From: Bisporella sp. PMI_857
Lineage: Eukaryota; Ascomycota; Leotiomycetes; Helotiales; Helotiaceae
Assembly (NCBI GenBank): GCA_021307315.1
Contig: JAJSPD010000011.1
Span: 682,001-746,000 of the forward strand
Length of the DNA stretch: 64,000 bases
Reading direction: 5' to 3'
The position numbers were made by a program, and so were the translations under genes. A model generated the notes under the pieces. The model was not told where the DNA came from. It saw only the letters and a list, made by a program, of their open reading frames with translations, and made no database searches. This document shows positions 24,534 to 34,480 of this stretch, one piece after another (positions within the stretch are counted from its first letter, which is position 1; the number at the start of each line of letters is the position of its first letter).

Positions 24534-25407
24534 CCCTATAATCTGTTGCACGTCGCATATTCAGAAAAAAGTAATAGTTGACAAAAGAAAAGGCTCTTTC
24601 GGTGGTTTGCAACGGATCTTACGTCTTGTGTCGTCTATAGAACAAAGCATGCGCTCAACAAACTCGAAAGTCAAAGCGATCGTGAAACTATGCAGTTTAT
24701 CCTGACGCTAATAGAAAAGTAAGGAACATCTATTCCGATTTTATTGGTTCATTGGTTTCCAAGAAAGTCATGATGCGATTGTTACCTAACTTTTTTGACA
24801 TGAAGACGAGCTGAGTTGTTGTAATAATGACAGAGTTTATTAGTGCCTTGACAACGACCAAATTACTACCACCGTCACTACGAGGACTCGCCAATGTTAC
24901 TACAGGAATGCATCGGCATTGCTTTTATAGGAGAGAAATGCTCATGCTCGGCCATCAGAATCGCAATGGCATCCACTGGAATGATCACGAGGGGGTGGGT
25001 GGGTCGTCCGCCCCTTGGTCCTGAGGGTTACCATTTTGGTAATCCTACTCCACATCCCCCACTTAAAGGCAGGTGTCACATACTCCGTAGATGGTACATA
25101 GCCACTTAGATGGTGGGGGCTTCTGAGTGGTACTATCAAAAAATCGATCTCATATGTCTCGAGACTCGATATTACTAAATACTACGATACTAACTCGTTC
25201 ACTGCTGCGATGGCTAACTGTGATACTACATGAGAAGCTAAGGAGATAAAGTGTCCAGCAATTCTAGTTGCTGTCAGTATCGAGCTTTTATAAGTGGATT
25301 ATCAATCTTCACAGTATAAATTCAAAAAGCCTGCTAATATCACACAGTTTGGACTCTTTGTAGCAAAAGCCAGTTTTCATGCTATCTAAGTTTTCTACTC
25401 GGCTATT
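24534..25407. other. Intergenic, no gene seen
   Basis: The short overlapping frames here lack domains and splice structure. The stretch GGTTACCATTTTGGTAATCC near 25026 forms a short imperfect palindrome. Confidence 0.45.
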
Positions 25408-28215
25408 TTAAGACGTTGGATTGAGAAGGTCTGGAAAGGTAATTTTCCCTGTCGCCACCACAGAAGGTCTGTTGGTTTTCTCAAACGCGTACTTCAAGAG
25501 TTGGATTACCGAGAGATCTGTGTCTGGAAGATGCAGCATTAGAAAATTTCTGATTTTCCTATAGTGCCATATAATTCGACACCATGCTGATCTATACAGA
25601 GAAGCCTGCGTAGGAGGGTCTGGAAAAGAAGTACATACTTTTTGCACTTATCATAGAAATAACGGCCGGCAGAACCTCTTCGCGTTCTGTCACTCGAGAA
25701 GTGTAGTTATATTGTCCAACTATTAAATGTAACTATGCTGCTGTCCAACGGTTATGATCAGTTAAAATGATACATTTATCTTACCTGGAAATGCCACCTG
25801 CGGGAGACCACCCAAAGCAGCGAAGTTGATGGAACTAAAGCCGAACCCTTGCATTCTTTTACCAGTGTCTTCGGCTGAGCTGGAGCGTGTTTTTTTCAGT
25901 TCGGCACCAAAACTTGGCATATAAACAGAAATGGATATTGGTAATGTAAACTTCAAAACAACATACCCACGATATGTGTCACGATATGACGGCCAGGGTG
26001 CACCAACCGGCAAAAGCATTAAGGTGTTAGGCCTAAATACACGGTCATTTAAAAACTAACTGAAGACTCTTTTATGCTCTAGAGCTTCTTCGTACGACTG
26101 CTTCGAAATTTGCGATCCGAGTTTCCTTCGCTACAAGTTAACTTATGTTGAGGTGGAAAAAGGTACTAGTGTAACGACGCAAGGAATCACGGGCTAGAAT
26201 AGAGGCATATGGGAGTGCGTACAATAGGTTGATAGTGATTGCTTTATAGGTCTACCTACGAAGGATACAAAAACATGAGGAACAACTGTAGAGAGTAGGA
26301 GCAGGCCTTTATATAGGCGACTCCGACTCTCCTCCGTATCGGCTCTGAAACCCCTCATACCCTTATCACCACCCCTTGCTCCTGCGCCATGATCTCCGTG
26401 TCGCACCTTAGGCGTACCGGTTGTTACAACTAGGTCAAGCAGCTACCACTTAAATCGGATCATAGGGTTTACATAGGGTTGATATCCTTTTTTTGCGTGA
26501 AAATCATTTCGGAATTTAGCGTTATTGTGGTAGCAGTCATAAAGCTGTATTGTTGCAAGAGTCTACAGACGTTTTAACTTTGTGTTCCTCCGCTATTTTT
26601 GGTGAGAGAACCTACTGTAGCAAGATAATCTTTCAGCGGTGTATTAGATTGTGGCAGAGATGTAGAGGCCCATTCCGTTTCGATATCATACTCAATTCGT
26701 TGAACATCAAGAACTTTCCCCAGGTCCCGAATGAAATATTCCACAATAGATGCAAGATAAGGAGTTTGGTACGGCTTCCAAAACATTATAGGAACCAATA
26801 ACTTTTGTGGAAGCTGAATAAGAGTTAGTGGGTTTCGATACTAGTTGTGGGATGAAAAGACCTCGAATTTGTGTTGAAAAGTTCCATTAAACCATGCATT
26901 TCCAATCTTGAGAAACATATCCACACTTCGAGAGAAGCATCCAACCGTATCAAGATGTCTAAAATGGAGTCAGTCATTTCATTGTTCGTGTTAGAGTAAT
27001 CACTAGGGGTGCTATACTCCGAAAGAGGAGGTACACCTGAATTGTCTAAAACGCTGTGAGTTGGCCGAAGACCAAAAATACCTTGTGCTGCAGCGGGCCA
27101 GAGAACGCTTCCGAATGCTGGATAAGTTAGCCAGCATGGTAATTCAGTACGAAAAGACATACTGTCCGTTCCGAGAGATGAGTCGATCCAATCGTAGGAT
27201 GCTAGCCCAGCGGCACTTCCCACACTGCTCATTGATGTGTCTTGGTACCTATCTCCTCGAGGATTAAAGGAACACTGGTAATCTACCCAATCCATGGAAC
27301 CCTCGCCTGAGACAAACTGAGTTGTTTTGGTTTTTCCGATTATAATGGCTCCGTAGCTTATAAATTTGCGAATAGCTAAAGCCGATTCTTCAGGAGGGTC
27401 ATACAATGGCAAGAAGTCACGGACGCCCTTTAGATCATAAATCTCCTTGATTGCTAATCAATGGCCTGACAGTGGCCGTTCTGGGCTAGGAGGATCGTAG
27501 TATAATCTCGACGGCACTGGAACTAATGGGGAATCAAATTCTTCATACCTGAATTGCTGAGCATCCTAGAATGTTTTGTAAAGTACATTTTTTAAAACTT
27601 ACCTGTCGGCTTCTATCCAGGACTGGACTACAGGCTGTATAAAAGCACCGTTGGTATCACTATACAGCCTCCACACTTTGAATATCTGACCAAGATGCCA
27701 TATATAAGGCCCAGAAAAGATCTTAACGCTTGGTTGAAGCGACTCAAACCATAGTGTTCCTATCGAATTCAAGTACAACTCGCCATCGGGCGTAATTTTG
27801 AGCTTCAAATTCGCTGCGTCTGAGTTAAAAAGATAATTGGTGTGAATCCAAAATTGAAGACGTCATCCTTGGAATCCATCCATTCCAATTTCGACTTGAG
27901 CCACTTTTGATCTATTAATGATCTGTCCACATTGATCACTGTTGCCGGGGTAATAGAGTCGACTCCATGGATTCTCACATGTGTATGTATGTTCACGTCC
28001 TCCACAGGCTTATGATCTACTAAGTATGATATATTATTGACAGTAGTCTGAAATCTGTTCCTGGGATTGTTCATCATAGCGGCGCTAGTTGCCTTTAAGC
28101 TTGAGGCAAAGGGAAGTATGGATTTACCCCTCTTAAGATGTCGGTATCGTGTCATGATGAAAAAGACAAGGAACGGAGAAAGGATGCAGCCCAGTGTCTC
28201 CAGACGCAGATGCAT
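25408..28215 (-). pseudogene. Fungal amidase-signature protein, decayed
   Basis: The family hydrolyses amides with a Ser-cisSer-Lys triad. Visible parts in order are: an N-terminal hydrophobic segment (28215), a fungal-specific domain (27808-27599), the catalytic Lys region IIIGKTKTTQF (near 27330), the Ser-rich SSVGSAAGLASYDW (near 27210), and the nucleophile region GTDTFGSV, formed across an intron near 27110-27160. The body then continues through exons at about 26960-26870, 26810-26600 and 26540-26447, and on to 25408. Defects: a one-base frameshift in a run of A at about 27825-27831, and an in-frame TAG (near 26060) where Trp is plausible. A solo LTR lies in the intron 26446-26126. Exons beyond that intron (EALEHKRVF, then TSRVTEREEVLPAVIS and TDLSVIQLLKYAFEKT) still match the family layout. 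Confidence 0.72.
26170..26428 (-). repeat. Solo LTR, family B, inside an amidase intron
   Basis: A 259-bp TGTAAC...GTTACA element is flanked by ACTAG at 26165-26169 and 26429-26433, a perfect TSD. The TATA element points to the minus strand. It lies between donor GTAGCT (26446) and acceptor CGAAG (26126). Removing it leaves a normal 57-nt intron. Confidence 0.92.
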
Positions 28216-28369
28216 GAATACGGGCTCTGATAATAGACGGATATTGCGCTAGATGGTTGTTTCGTTGTACAAAATAAGAGAACAAGGCACTTGATTGGCG
28301 AGCCACCAAATAGTAGACGCCGTCCCTGGATTGGATGTTTGGCGGATGTGGTCGCGAGAGAGAAAGAGA

Positions 28370-28630
28370 TGTAGAAATAGAAGAAGAGAGTCACGGGCCT
28401 TCAGAGAGTATGGGGTAAACAAGTCAATTGCTGAAGGTTGTAGAACCTAAACTACAGGAGAGAATCCCTCTACTTATAGAGGTGTGATACTCACACATGA
28501 GTATCACATACTTAACGCACACGTCAGTAGATTCATCATCGGAGGCAAAAGTACGTATGCATCTTGCGCAAGCATACCTACAACATCCCCAATAGGCTAG
28601 GTATGATCCTTAGACCTAGCCCGTTTAACA
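28370..28630 (-). repeat. LTR, family I, diverged copy
   Basis: It matches the 49130-49359 LTR in inverse orientation, including AACCTTCAGCAATTGA and CTCTATAAGTAGAGG. The TGTAGAAATAG and CCGTTTAACA ends are consistent with an LTR. No matching flanking duplication is seen. Confidence 0.7.
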
Positions 28631-28926
28631 ATTACACCCATTTTGTTATCCTGATCAGTTATCGTACACAATCCGTGACATCGCTGAATCAACTCCAAGC
28701 TCCTTCACTCTCCAAGCTCCTTCATCACCGAAATATCCCCGCCACTCTCGCAACGCAAACCAAAGGTGGCGTGCGTCTCTCCCTGCCATTCTTATCTTCA
28801 AACAGCGTCTTGAGACTGGTAGTTCTCCAGCCGCCTGCGTTTCCTAGGCATTTTTCGCCTTGCAGCGTTAGCTGTGTGAATAAGACTTAGCGTGGTTGGG
28901 TTTTAAATTTTACGGCAAATGACTAG

Positions 28927-29066
28927 TGTTTGTATCACTCTGTGATACTTCTTGGTTCCGATAACTTGCAATTGCTTAAGTGGGTTACCCACGGGGCACG
29001 TAGCACCGCGGTCTCAGCGCAGTGCTATTATGCTCGTTGTAGGTGGTTGACTTGGTCTTGTATTCT
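28927..29066 (+). repeat. LTR fragment, family A
   Basis: TGTTTGTATCAC...CGGGGCACGTAGCACCGCG...GTAGGTGGTTGACTT is shared with 41661-41800 and, inverted, with 34071-34222. It is cut off where a family G LTR begins. Confidence 0.75.
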
Positions 29067-29414
29067 TGTAACAGCCAGAGTCGGTTAGGGATGGTTTACA
29101 GCTGTAACAGCCAGAGTCGGTTAGAAATGGTTTACAGCAAGCATAGGTCGATTTAGGTCGGCTATAGGCTCTTCTATAGAGGTGCCGACTTCTAAAGCTC
29201 GGTCGCTCCGCAGGTCAAGGATACCGCACTGTTAAGTATTGTTAGGGGATATAAGGAAGAGCTAGAGCTCTCTGGAGAAGGGCAAACTTGAGTTTTCCTG
29301 TTAGACTTACAAACGTACTTCTGATATCAATACATCACTGTTGCAATTGCAGCGCTTGCCACTTGTTCTCACCTGTTATATTGCAATCCCTCCTGCTGCC
29401 CTCTTTCTGTTACA
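29067..29414 (+). repeat. LTR, family G
   Basis: TGTAACAGCCAGAGTCGG at the 5' end is present twice in tandem (29067 and 29103). GGGATATAAGGAAGAGC supplies a TATA-like element and CTGTTACA ends it. Related copies are at 41953, 53482 and 60014. No clear duplication flanks this copy. Short frames inside it are not genes. Confidence 0.8.
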
Positions 29415-29660
29415 GCCATATCTGCTGTGACAAAACTGTCGGTTGCTGTCAGGTGCCAGGATGTCACGTGCTAAAGGGGCAAGGAGCGGCTCGGTAAGAG
29501 CCATGATGCTGGGCACATATGGGCACGTGGGCAGCCGCCAGGGGTACGGAGGGTATAAGTAGGGGACTCGGGACGTAGTAGAGAGGGTAGAGATTAGTCT
29601 TGTATCAGAATTGCAGTTGACTTGTGCCACACTACTCCAGCACCTTACAGTTGCCTACAG

Positions 29661-29850
29661 TGTCGGAATGCTTATCACGTAGCAAAAGGCGTAGTAGCTA
29701 TTGACTACGCTCTTGTTGGTGTGGTTGTGGTTCTATTGTTCGTTGATTGATTGTTCTAAGCTACGGTATCGCGAGTTGGGGCGAGAACGAGGTCTCACAA
29801 TTCCGGTGATCTGGTGGATCACGTGAAAACTATTTACACGCATTCCAACA
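29661..29850 (+). repeat. LTR, family F, diverged
   Basis: TGTCGGAATGCTTATCACGTAGC to CGCATTCCAACA matches copies at 32361 (inverted), 48641 and 62396. It holds the palindrome GGCGTAGTAGCT...GACTACGCTC. No duplication was found. Confidence 0.78.
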
Positions 29851-30228
29851 AAAACGTTATTATGATTACGCAGCAGGCGTCATCACCAAACATACAAAAT
29901 ACTATATTGTAGAACTGGCTCTAGTTTAATTAAATTAAAATGTATAATGTTAAGAGTTTTCAGTTCGCGAAAGCAAAAAGGCGTGCCCAAAAAGTTAGCA
30001 TGGATATGGCAATAGCCCAATTGGGCTAGTGCCAACAACCTTAATGACCGCCTCGTGCTAAATATTTGATCGCTTCTCTAGTCCGTCATTCACAACAGCC
30101 ACGCCAAATCACTAGTTACTTATCCGACTCACCCAACAGCTCAACAGTTGGATTAGTCTAGCAACAAATTGTATTAAGTCACTGGTCCTCGCTCATTAGA
30201 AACAAAATCAAGTTCGAAATTCACCAAG

Positions 30229-32232
30229 ATGGACGTCCTTAGAGACTCTCCAAAGAGCCTCGAGATGACTCCAGAGGTCTCTAAAATGGCCTCAGAGGTC
30301 GTGCTCGTTCCCTGTCAGCGGTACAGAAAGAAGCAGCCAAGTTACAGTCCCCTGAAGAATTACAGTACACCACCTCCGCGGCTTGCCCATAGCAATCCCC
30401 CAACATTACAGAGAAAGGAACCCGAAGCCAGCGATACATACGAATCATTGAATGTGAAGTACTCCTCTTTGGAATTTAAGGAATTTACTCACGCTCGCCC
30501 TGACGGTGGGTTCAATGTCGCCTCAAATGAGATGTTAGATCGTCTACTTGCAGCGGTCGTAAAGCTGTATCCCATGGTTGATACAATAGACGCTCGAGAT
30601 CCGTATATGCTGGTTTGGTGCCATGAGGCCACTCCAACCTCAGACACGCGACCATTTATGATTGCCGGGCTGCTAGCCATCTGGTTGACCAACGATGATG
30701 GAGAACCATGGGAGTTTGATAGAGGGGATCAAGGGGATGCCTGGGTTGGCCTCGATATGGGGGATTATGCGACCGACATACAGTCGTACCGCATCCCAAA
30801 GACTGAAACTTTACGAGCTATCTATGGATATCCTGAGTTCACTAACGCATTATCAATCACGTTCCTCGACGACACCTACATCATTGAGCTCCCTGAGCAA
30901 GCCGAAGAAGACTATCTCAAACATATAAAGCAGCTTCCTGGCTGTTTCATGCACCACCCCTCACCAGACTTGCGATACTTCAACGGCCGGCGGGGTCAAC
31001 TAGAGTATTCAACGGGCACTCACAGGCTCAAGCAGCCGCAGCCGGCAACTGTCGATGGCCAGTGTGACGACACTGATTATGCAGCGGAAAGAGGTTGTTT
31101 CTACCCTGGCTCTATTATCTCAAGCATCGTGGATGGCGTGCCAAGTTCCGTCTCAGCTGGGATACTGCTTCAAAAGGGCAATGAGAGGCGTTTAACGGTA
31201 GCTATACATGGTTGGCAGCACGAACTCGAACTCGCGAAACCTCTAGAAGATTGTAAACGTCCAGCCGATCGAAGTTCCCAATCTGAGGCAGAGGCTCCAA
31301 CTGAGCAGGCGCCTTCAATTGAGCAAAAGGCGGTGGTGAAGCAAGAAGGCTCTCAAGAAAGCCAATCACAGCTTCAGGCGCAAATCCGACTCGGTGATCC
31401 GCAGCACTTTAGGATCAGACAAGGCGACACCAGAACATCAACGGATGTCGGGTACGTTACTGAAAGGCTCGGCAATACTGACATTGGACTTGCTATCCTC
31501 GACAATGAGAATGTGACCTTCCGCAACGAATTCCTCGAGCTGCCCTCAGTTCCCAAGGTCCTCCTCTATTCTGACGAGCTCGTTTACAAATCGCAGTGGG
31601 CTATTGATAGCTACACAACCGGACTGCAAGCTCCATTTCACTCGCAAGGAAAGAAAATGATCAGAGAACGATCGCGTGGGGGTCATTTTGTCAATAATCC
31701 GGATATACAGCCAGGGAAATACCTAGAGATCATTCAAGGGATTTTCTACACAGGCGAAACGCGAATAAGTACCCCTCCGGTTATTCGTGAAGGAGTATGC
31801 GGATCAGTAGTAGTCCGCCTACATCAAGCAGAAGTTATATCTAAGACTGAAAGAACCATCGCCTCCCGTACGACGAAGAATCCTGGCAACGAGGAATCGA
31901 AGACGGTAATGCCAGCAGAGCAGAGAGACGTATCCAGCCCTAGGCCGTCGTCAGAAATGGCCGGGCCTACTGAAGGTAGTCCAGGCTATCCACTTACAAA
32001 CATTTCCTCGAAAAGAGATGATCAGGTACCGTTATACCATAAAGGGGAGATCGGTGGATTTATGCATTGGGCGGATTTGCAAAAAAAGGGCCATTACCGC
32101 AAGCAATTCTTTTGCTATGCAGATTGCACTGATCCTCTCATTGAAGCTGGGTGGTCTGTTGCAGTTACGCAGCCATCACCTAAAAGGAAAAGAAATTCCA
32201 CAGAGAAGATAAATGATCCATTTAGTGATTAG
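30229..32232 (+). CDS. Uncharacterised fungal protein, possible trypsin-like fold
   Basis: One uninterrupted 667-codon exon; the ATG at 30229 is the first in frame. I recognise no named family, although the layout resembles a fungal family of large hypothetical proteins. Three spaced motifs recall the His, Asp and Ser positions of chymotrypsin-like proteases: LTVAIHGW (about residue 323), NTDIGLAIL (about 417) and EGVCGSVVV (about 522). None of the three is a canonical protease motif, so activity is uncertain. A low-complexity Gln/Glu/Ser-rich stretch (about residues 345-385) separates the first two. The C-terminus has a basic patch (PKRKRN) that could be a nuclear signal. The gene lies between two inverted family F LTRs. 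It is intact, in contrast to its surroundings. Confidence 0.72.
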   Translation: MDVLRDSPKSLEMTPEVSKMASEVVLVPCQRYRKKQPSYSPLKNYSTPPPRLAHSNPPTLQRKEPEASDTYESLNVKYSSLEFKEFTHARPDGGFNVASNEMLDRLLAAVVKLYPMVDTIDARDPYMLVWCHEATPTSDTRPFMIAGLLAIWLTNDDGEPWEFDRGDQGDAWVGLDMGDYATDIQSYRIPKTETLRAIYGYPEFTNALSITFLDDTYIIELPEQAEEDYLKHIKQLPGCFMHHPSPDLRYFNGRRGQLEYSTGTHRLKQPQPATVDGQCDDTDYAAERGCFYPGSIISSIVDGVPSSVSAGILLQKGNERRLTVAIHGWQHELELAKPLEDCKRPADRSSQSEAEAPTEQAPSIEQKAVVKQEGSQESQSQLQAQIRLGDPQHFRIRQGDTRTSTDVGYVTERLGNTDIGLAILDNENVTFRNEFLELPSVPKVLLYSDELVYKSQWAIDSYTTGLQAPFHSQGKKMIRERSRGGHFVNNPDIQPGKYLEIIQGIFYTGETRISTPPVIREGVCGSVVVRLHQAEVISKTERTIASRTTKNPGNEESKTVMPAEQRDVSSPRPSSEMAGPTEGSPGYPLTNISSKRDDQVPLYHKGEIGGFMHWADLQKKGHYRKQFFCYADCTDPLIEAGWSVAVTQPSPKRKRNSTEKINDPFSD

Positions 32233-32360
32233 GTTAGCAATAGACTTCGAGAGGGGCGAAAATGATGTCATTCTAATTAGAAAGAGAAACGACTGGATGT
32301 GTACTACTGCTACTAGGTAAATTCTTGGGATCTGGGTGCACTTTTTTTATATAGCCTAAT

Positions 32361-32542
32361 TTTTGGAATGCATGTACATAGCTTCACGCGTTCCATATCG
32401 CAAGGATTGTGGGCCCTCTACCATTTATATAAATACCTGGCAATAGGCCGTAGCTTAGAAGAATCAACGAATATCAAAACCACACTAGCAAAAGCGTAGT
32501 CACAGCTACTACGCCTTTTGCTACGTGGTAAGTATTCCTACA
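32361..32542 (-). repeat. Solo LTR, family F, with 5-bp TSD
   Basis: About 182 bp in inverse orientation to the 29661 copy. CTAAT flanks both sides (32356-32360 and 32543-32547). The left end reads TTTTGGAATGCATG, one base off the family end. Confidence 0.85.
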
Positions 32543-32664
32543 CTAATAGTGCGATCCTAATTTTTTATTTGACAACAATATTATATATACTGAATGATTT
32601 TTTTATAAAAATATAAAAACGATGCCAAAATACTACTATGGCATGATATAACGACCATGCGGCA

Positions 32665-32766
32665 TGTCAGGATTTGAGATCTAAGTAGCTGACATGTCTC
32701 TGACTAAGTGGAGAACGCTAGCGCGGAAGACTTTTCACACACACAAATTTCTACAGATCTGTATTC
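32665..32766. repeat. LTR fragment, family D (left part)
   Basis: TGTCAGGATTTGAG...GAGAACGCTAGCGCGGAAGAC matches the reverse complement of 42006-42192. It is truncated by the family C LTR at 32767. Confidence 0.7.
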
Positions 32767-32988
32767 TGTGACGGCCCTGGCCTCTTTTCGGTGGAGCTTG
32801 GCACCGGACACCACAGAGCTCGCTTACACTGGCCTCCGGCCAGTTCCTGTATATAGAGCGCTGCTTTCCTTCCTTTCTTCTGTCCGTAGCTTGTTCTTTT
32901 AGTTATGACAATTAATAGTTGTTCACACCTCTGAGCCCTTCTACCTAGATCTACGGATCGAGATCCCTGTTCAGCTTGAGTTATTACA
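32767..32988 (+). repeat. LTR, family C, first of an inverted pair
   Basis: A 222-bp TGTGACGG...ATTACA copy. Its reverse complement differs from 33581-33802 at only about three positions, two of them C/T changes. No TSD is seen. Confidence 0.82.
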
Positions 32989-33580
32989 GTTGGTTCAACT
33001 GATCTCGGATGTCCGTTCCAGGTTCTTTGCTGGCCGACGCTTGTGTCTGACTTGTTTCTTCTGGGGTAGTCCAGTCTCTCAGCTGAATTACAGGTGTACC
33101 TTCTGTCGAAGGAGGTCTGGAAGGCGTTTCTTGTCCTTTTCCGGAAAACTTATTTTTTGTGGTTGTAGTGGGCATGTTGTTGTAGAGTAGAATTTGAAAA
33201 AATTGAAAAAAGAGTAATAATAGTAATAGTAGCTCGACTCGACTAATTTGTCACGATCACGATCCTATGAGCCTGATGGGGCGTAGTATAGGTGCTTCAA
33301 TACGAGAATACTAAACTAAGGAGGAAAGGTGTAGCTGTTAAGCGAACCAATGGGCGTCTGGTGCGATATTGAGGACCGTGGCATAATTAAAGGAGGAGCA
33401 GGCTCAACCAGTGTGTGCTGGGAGCTAGGATTGGTGGTATATACAGGCTCTGACCTTGGCCTATATATTCACAGACCTCGTCTGTGGCATCGTGGAATGA
33501 TTGTCACGGTTCTGATTCAATACAAAAGGAAGGGATATTATTAAGCTCCATCCCCGGAATGTTTGGTGAGCTTGTTATAA
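32989..33580. other. Segment between two inverted LTRs
   Basis: About 590 bp lie between the inverted family C LTRs. A 63-codon minus-strand frame (33175-32984, starting MPTTTTKNKFSGKGQETPS) is Ser/Thr/Pro-rich and Gag-like in flavour only. The sequence TGCTTCAATACGAGAATACT at 33293 recurs near 60858. I cannot assign a function. Confidence 0.35.
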
Positions 33581-33802
33581 TGTAACAACTCAAGCTGAAC
33601 AGGGATCTCGATCCGTAGATCTAGGTAGAAGGGCTCAGAGGTGTGAACAACTATCAATTGTCATAACTAAAAGAACAAGCTACGGACAGAAGAAAGGAAG
33701 GAAAGCAGCGCTCTATATACAGGAACTGGCCGGAGGCCAGTGTAAGCGAGCTCTGTGGTGTCCGGTGCCAAGCTCCACCGAAAAGAGGCCAGGGCCGTGA
33801 CA
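33581..33802 (-). repeat. LTR, family C, second of an inverted pair
   Basis: TGTAACAACTCAAGC to GGCCGTGACA; nearly identical to the reverse complement of 32767-32988. No TSD is seen (TATAA before, AAGAC after). Confidence 0.82.
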
Positions 33803-33921
33803 AAGACTTTTTCACACACACAAATGACTAGAGATCCATAAGCTATAGACAACAATAGAGAGAGCCTGAACGGCATTCCCAATACCTTCTGATTATCACT
33901 TGTGTATTGCATGTTCTATCA
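33803..33921. repeat. LTR fragment, family D (right part)
   Basis: AAGACTTTTTCACACACACAAATG through TTCTATCA matches the second half of the family D LTR at 42006. It overlaps the left fragment (32665-32766) by about 25 bp, so the two pieces are not simply one split copy. Confidence 0.65.
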
Positions 33922-34070
33922 GGGGGGTTTGGGGGACTGGGGCGCCCATATAAGAACGTGATAACTGGTATGACTAAATAGCATTACAAGGCAAGCCCCT
34001 TCTATTTTTCGATTGTTACACCTAACGATGCGCCTTTATTCACTACCTCCCCATTGAGTCAGGGCCGAAC

Positions 34071-34480
34071 TGTCGAAATGCATGTAAATAGAACCATCAT
34101 ACAATACAAGAACAAGTCAACCACCTACAACAAGCATAATAGCACTGCGCAGGGATCGCGGTGCTATCTGCCCAGTGGGTAACCGACTTGGGCAAATCGC
34201 AAGTTGTCAAAACCAAGAAGCATGTAACGACGCAAGGAATCACCGGCTAGAATAGAGGCATATGGGAGTGCGCACAATAGGCTGAAAGTGATTGCCTTAT
34301 AGGTCTTCTAAGAAGGATACAAAAACATGAAGAGCACTGTAAAGAGTAGGAGCAAGCCTTTATATAGGCGACTCCGACTCTCGTCCGTATCGGCTCTGTA
34401 ACCCCTCATACCCTGCTCGTCAACCCCCTAATCCTGCGCCATGACCTTCGCCTACGCTTCGGTTGTTACAAAGTATCACT
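34071..34480 (-). repeat. LTR, family A, split by a family B LTR
   Basis: TGTCGAAATGCATG (34071) to CCAAGAAG (34220) is the inverse of 28927-29066. A few more family bases (TATCAC) follow after the inserted LTR, and then the DUF7924-like pseudogene begins. Confidence 0.7.
34223..34470 (-). repeat. Solo LTR, family B, with near-perfect TSD
   Basis: A 248-bp TGTAAC...GTTACA copy. The flanks are AAGCA and AAGTA; the uninterrupted family A copy at 28927 reads AAGTA there on this strand, so a C/T change after insertion explains the mismatch. Confidence 0.85.

Noticed and set aside
29288..29497. Similar small frames beginning near SIHH...C at 29288, 42428 and 60293
   Set aside because: All lie at the 3' end of family G LTRs; the similarity comes from the repeat, not from a gene.
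32767..33802. Two similar LTRs 590 bp apart, considered as a complete retrotransposon
   Set aside because: They are in opposite orientation and the interior has no gag-pol.
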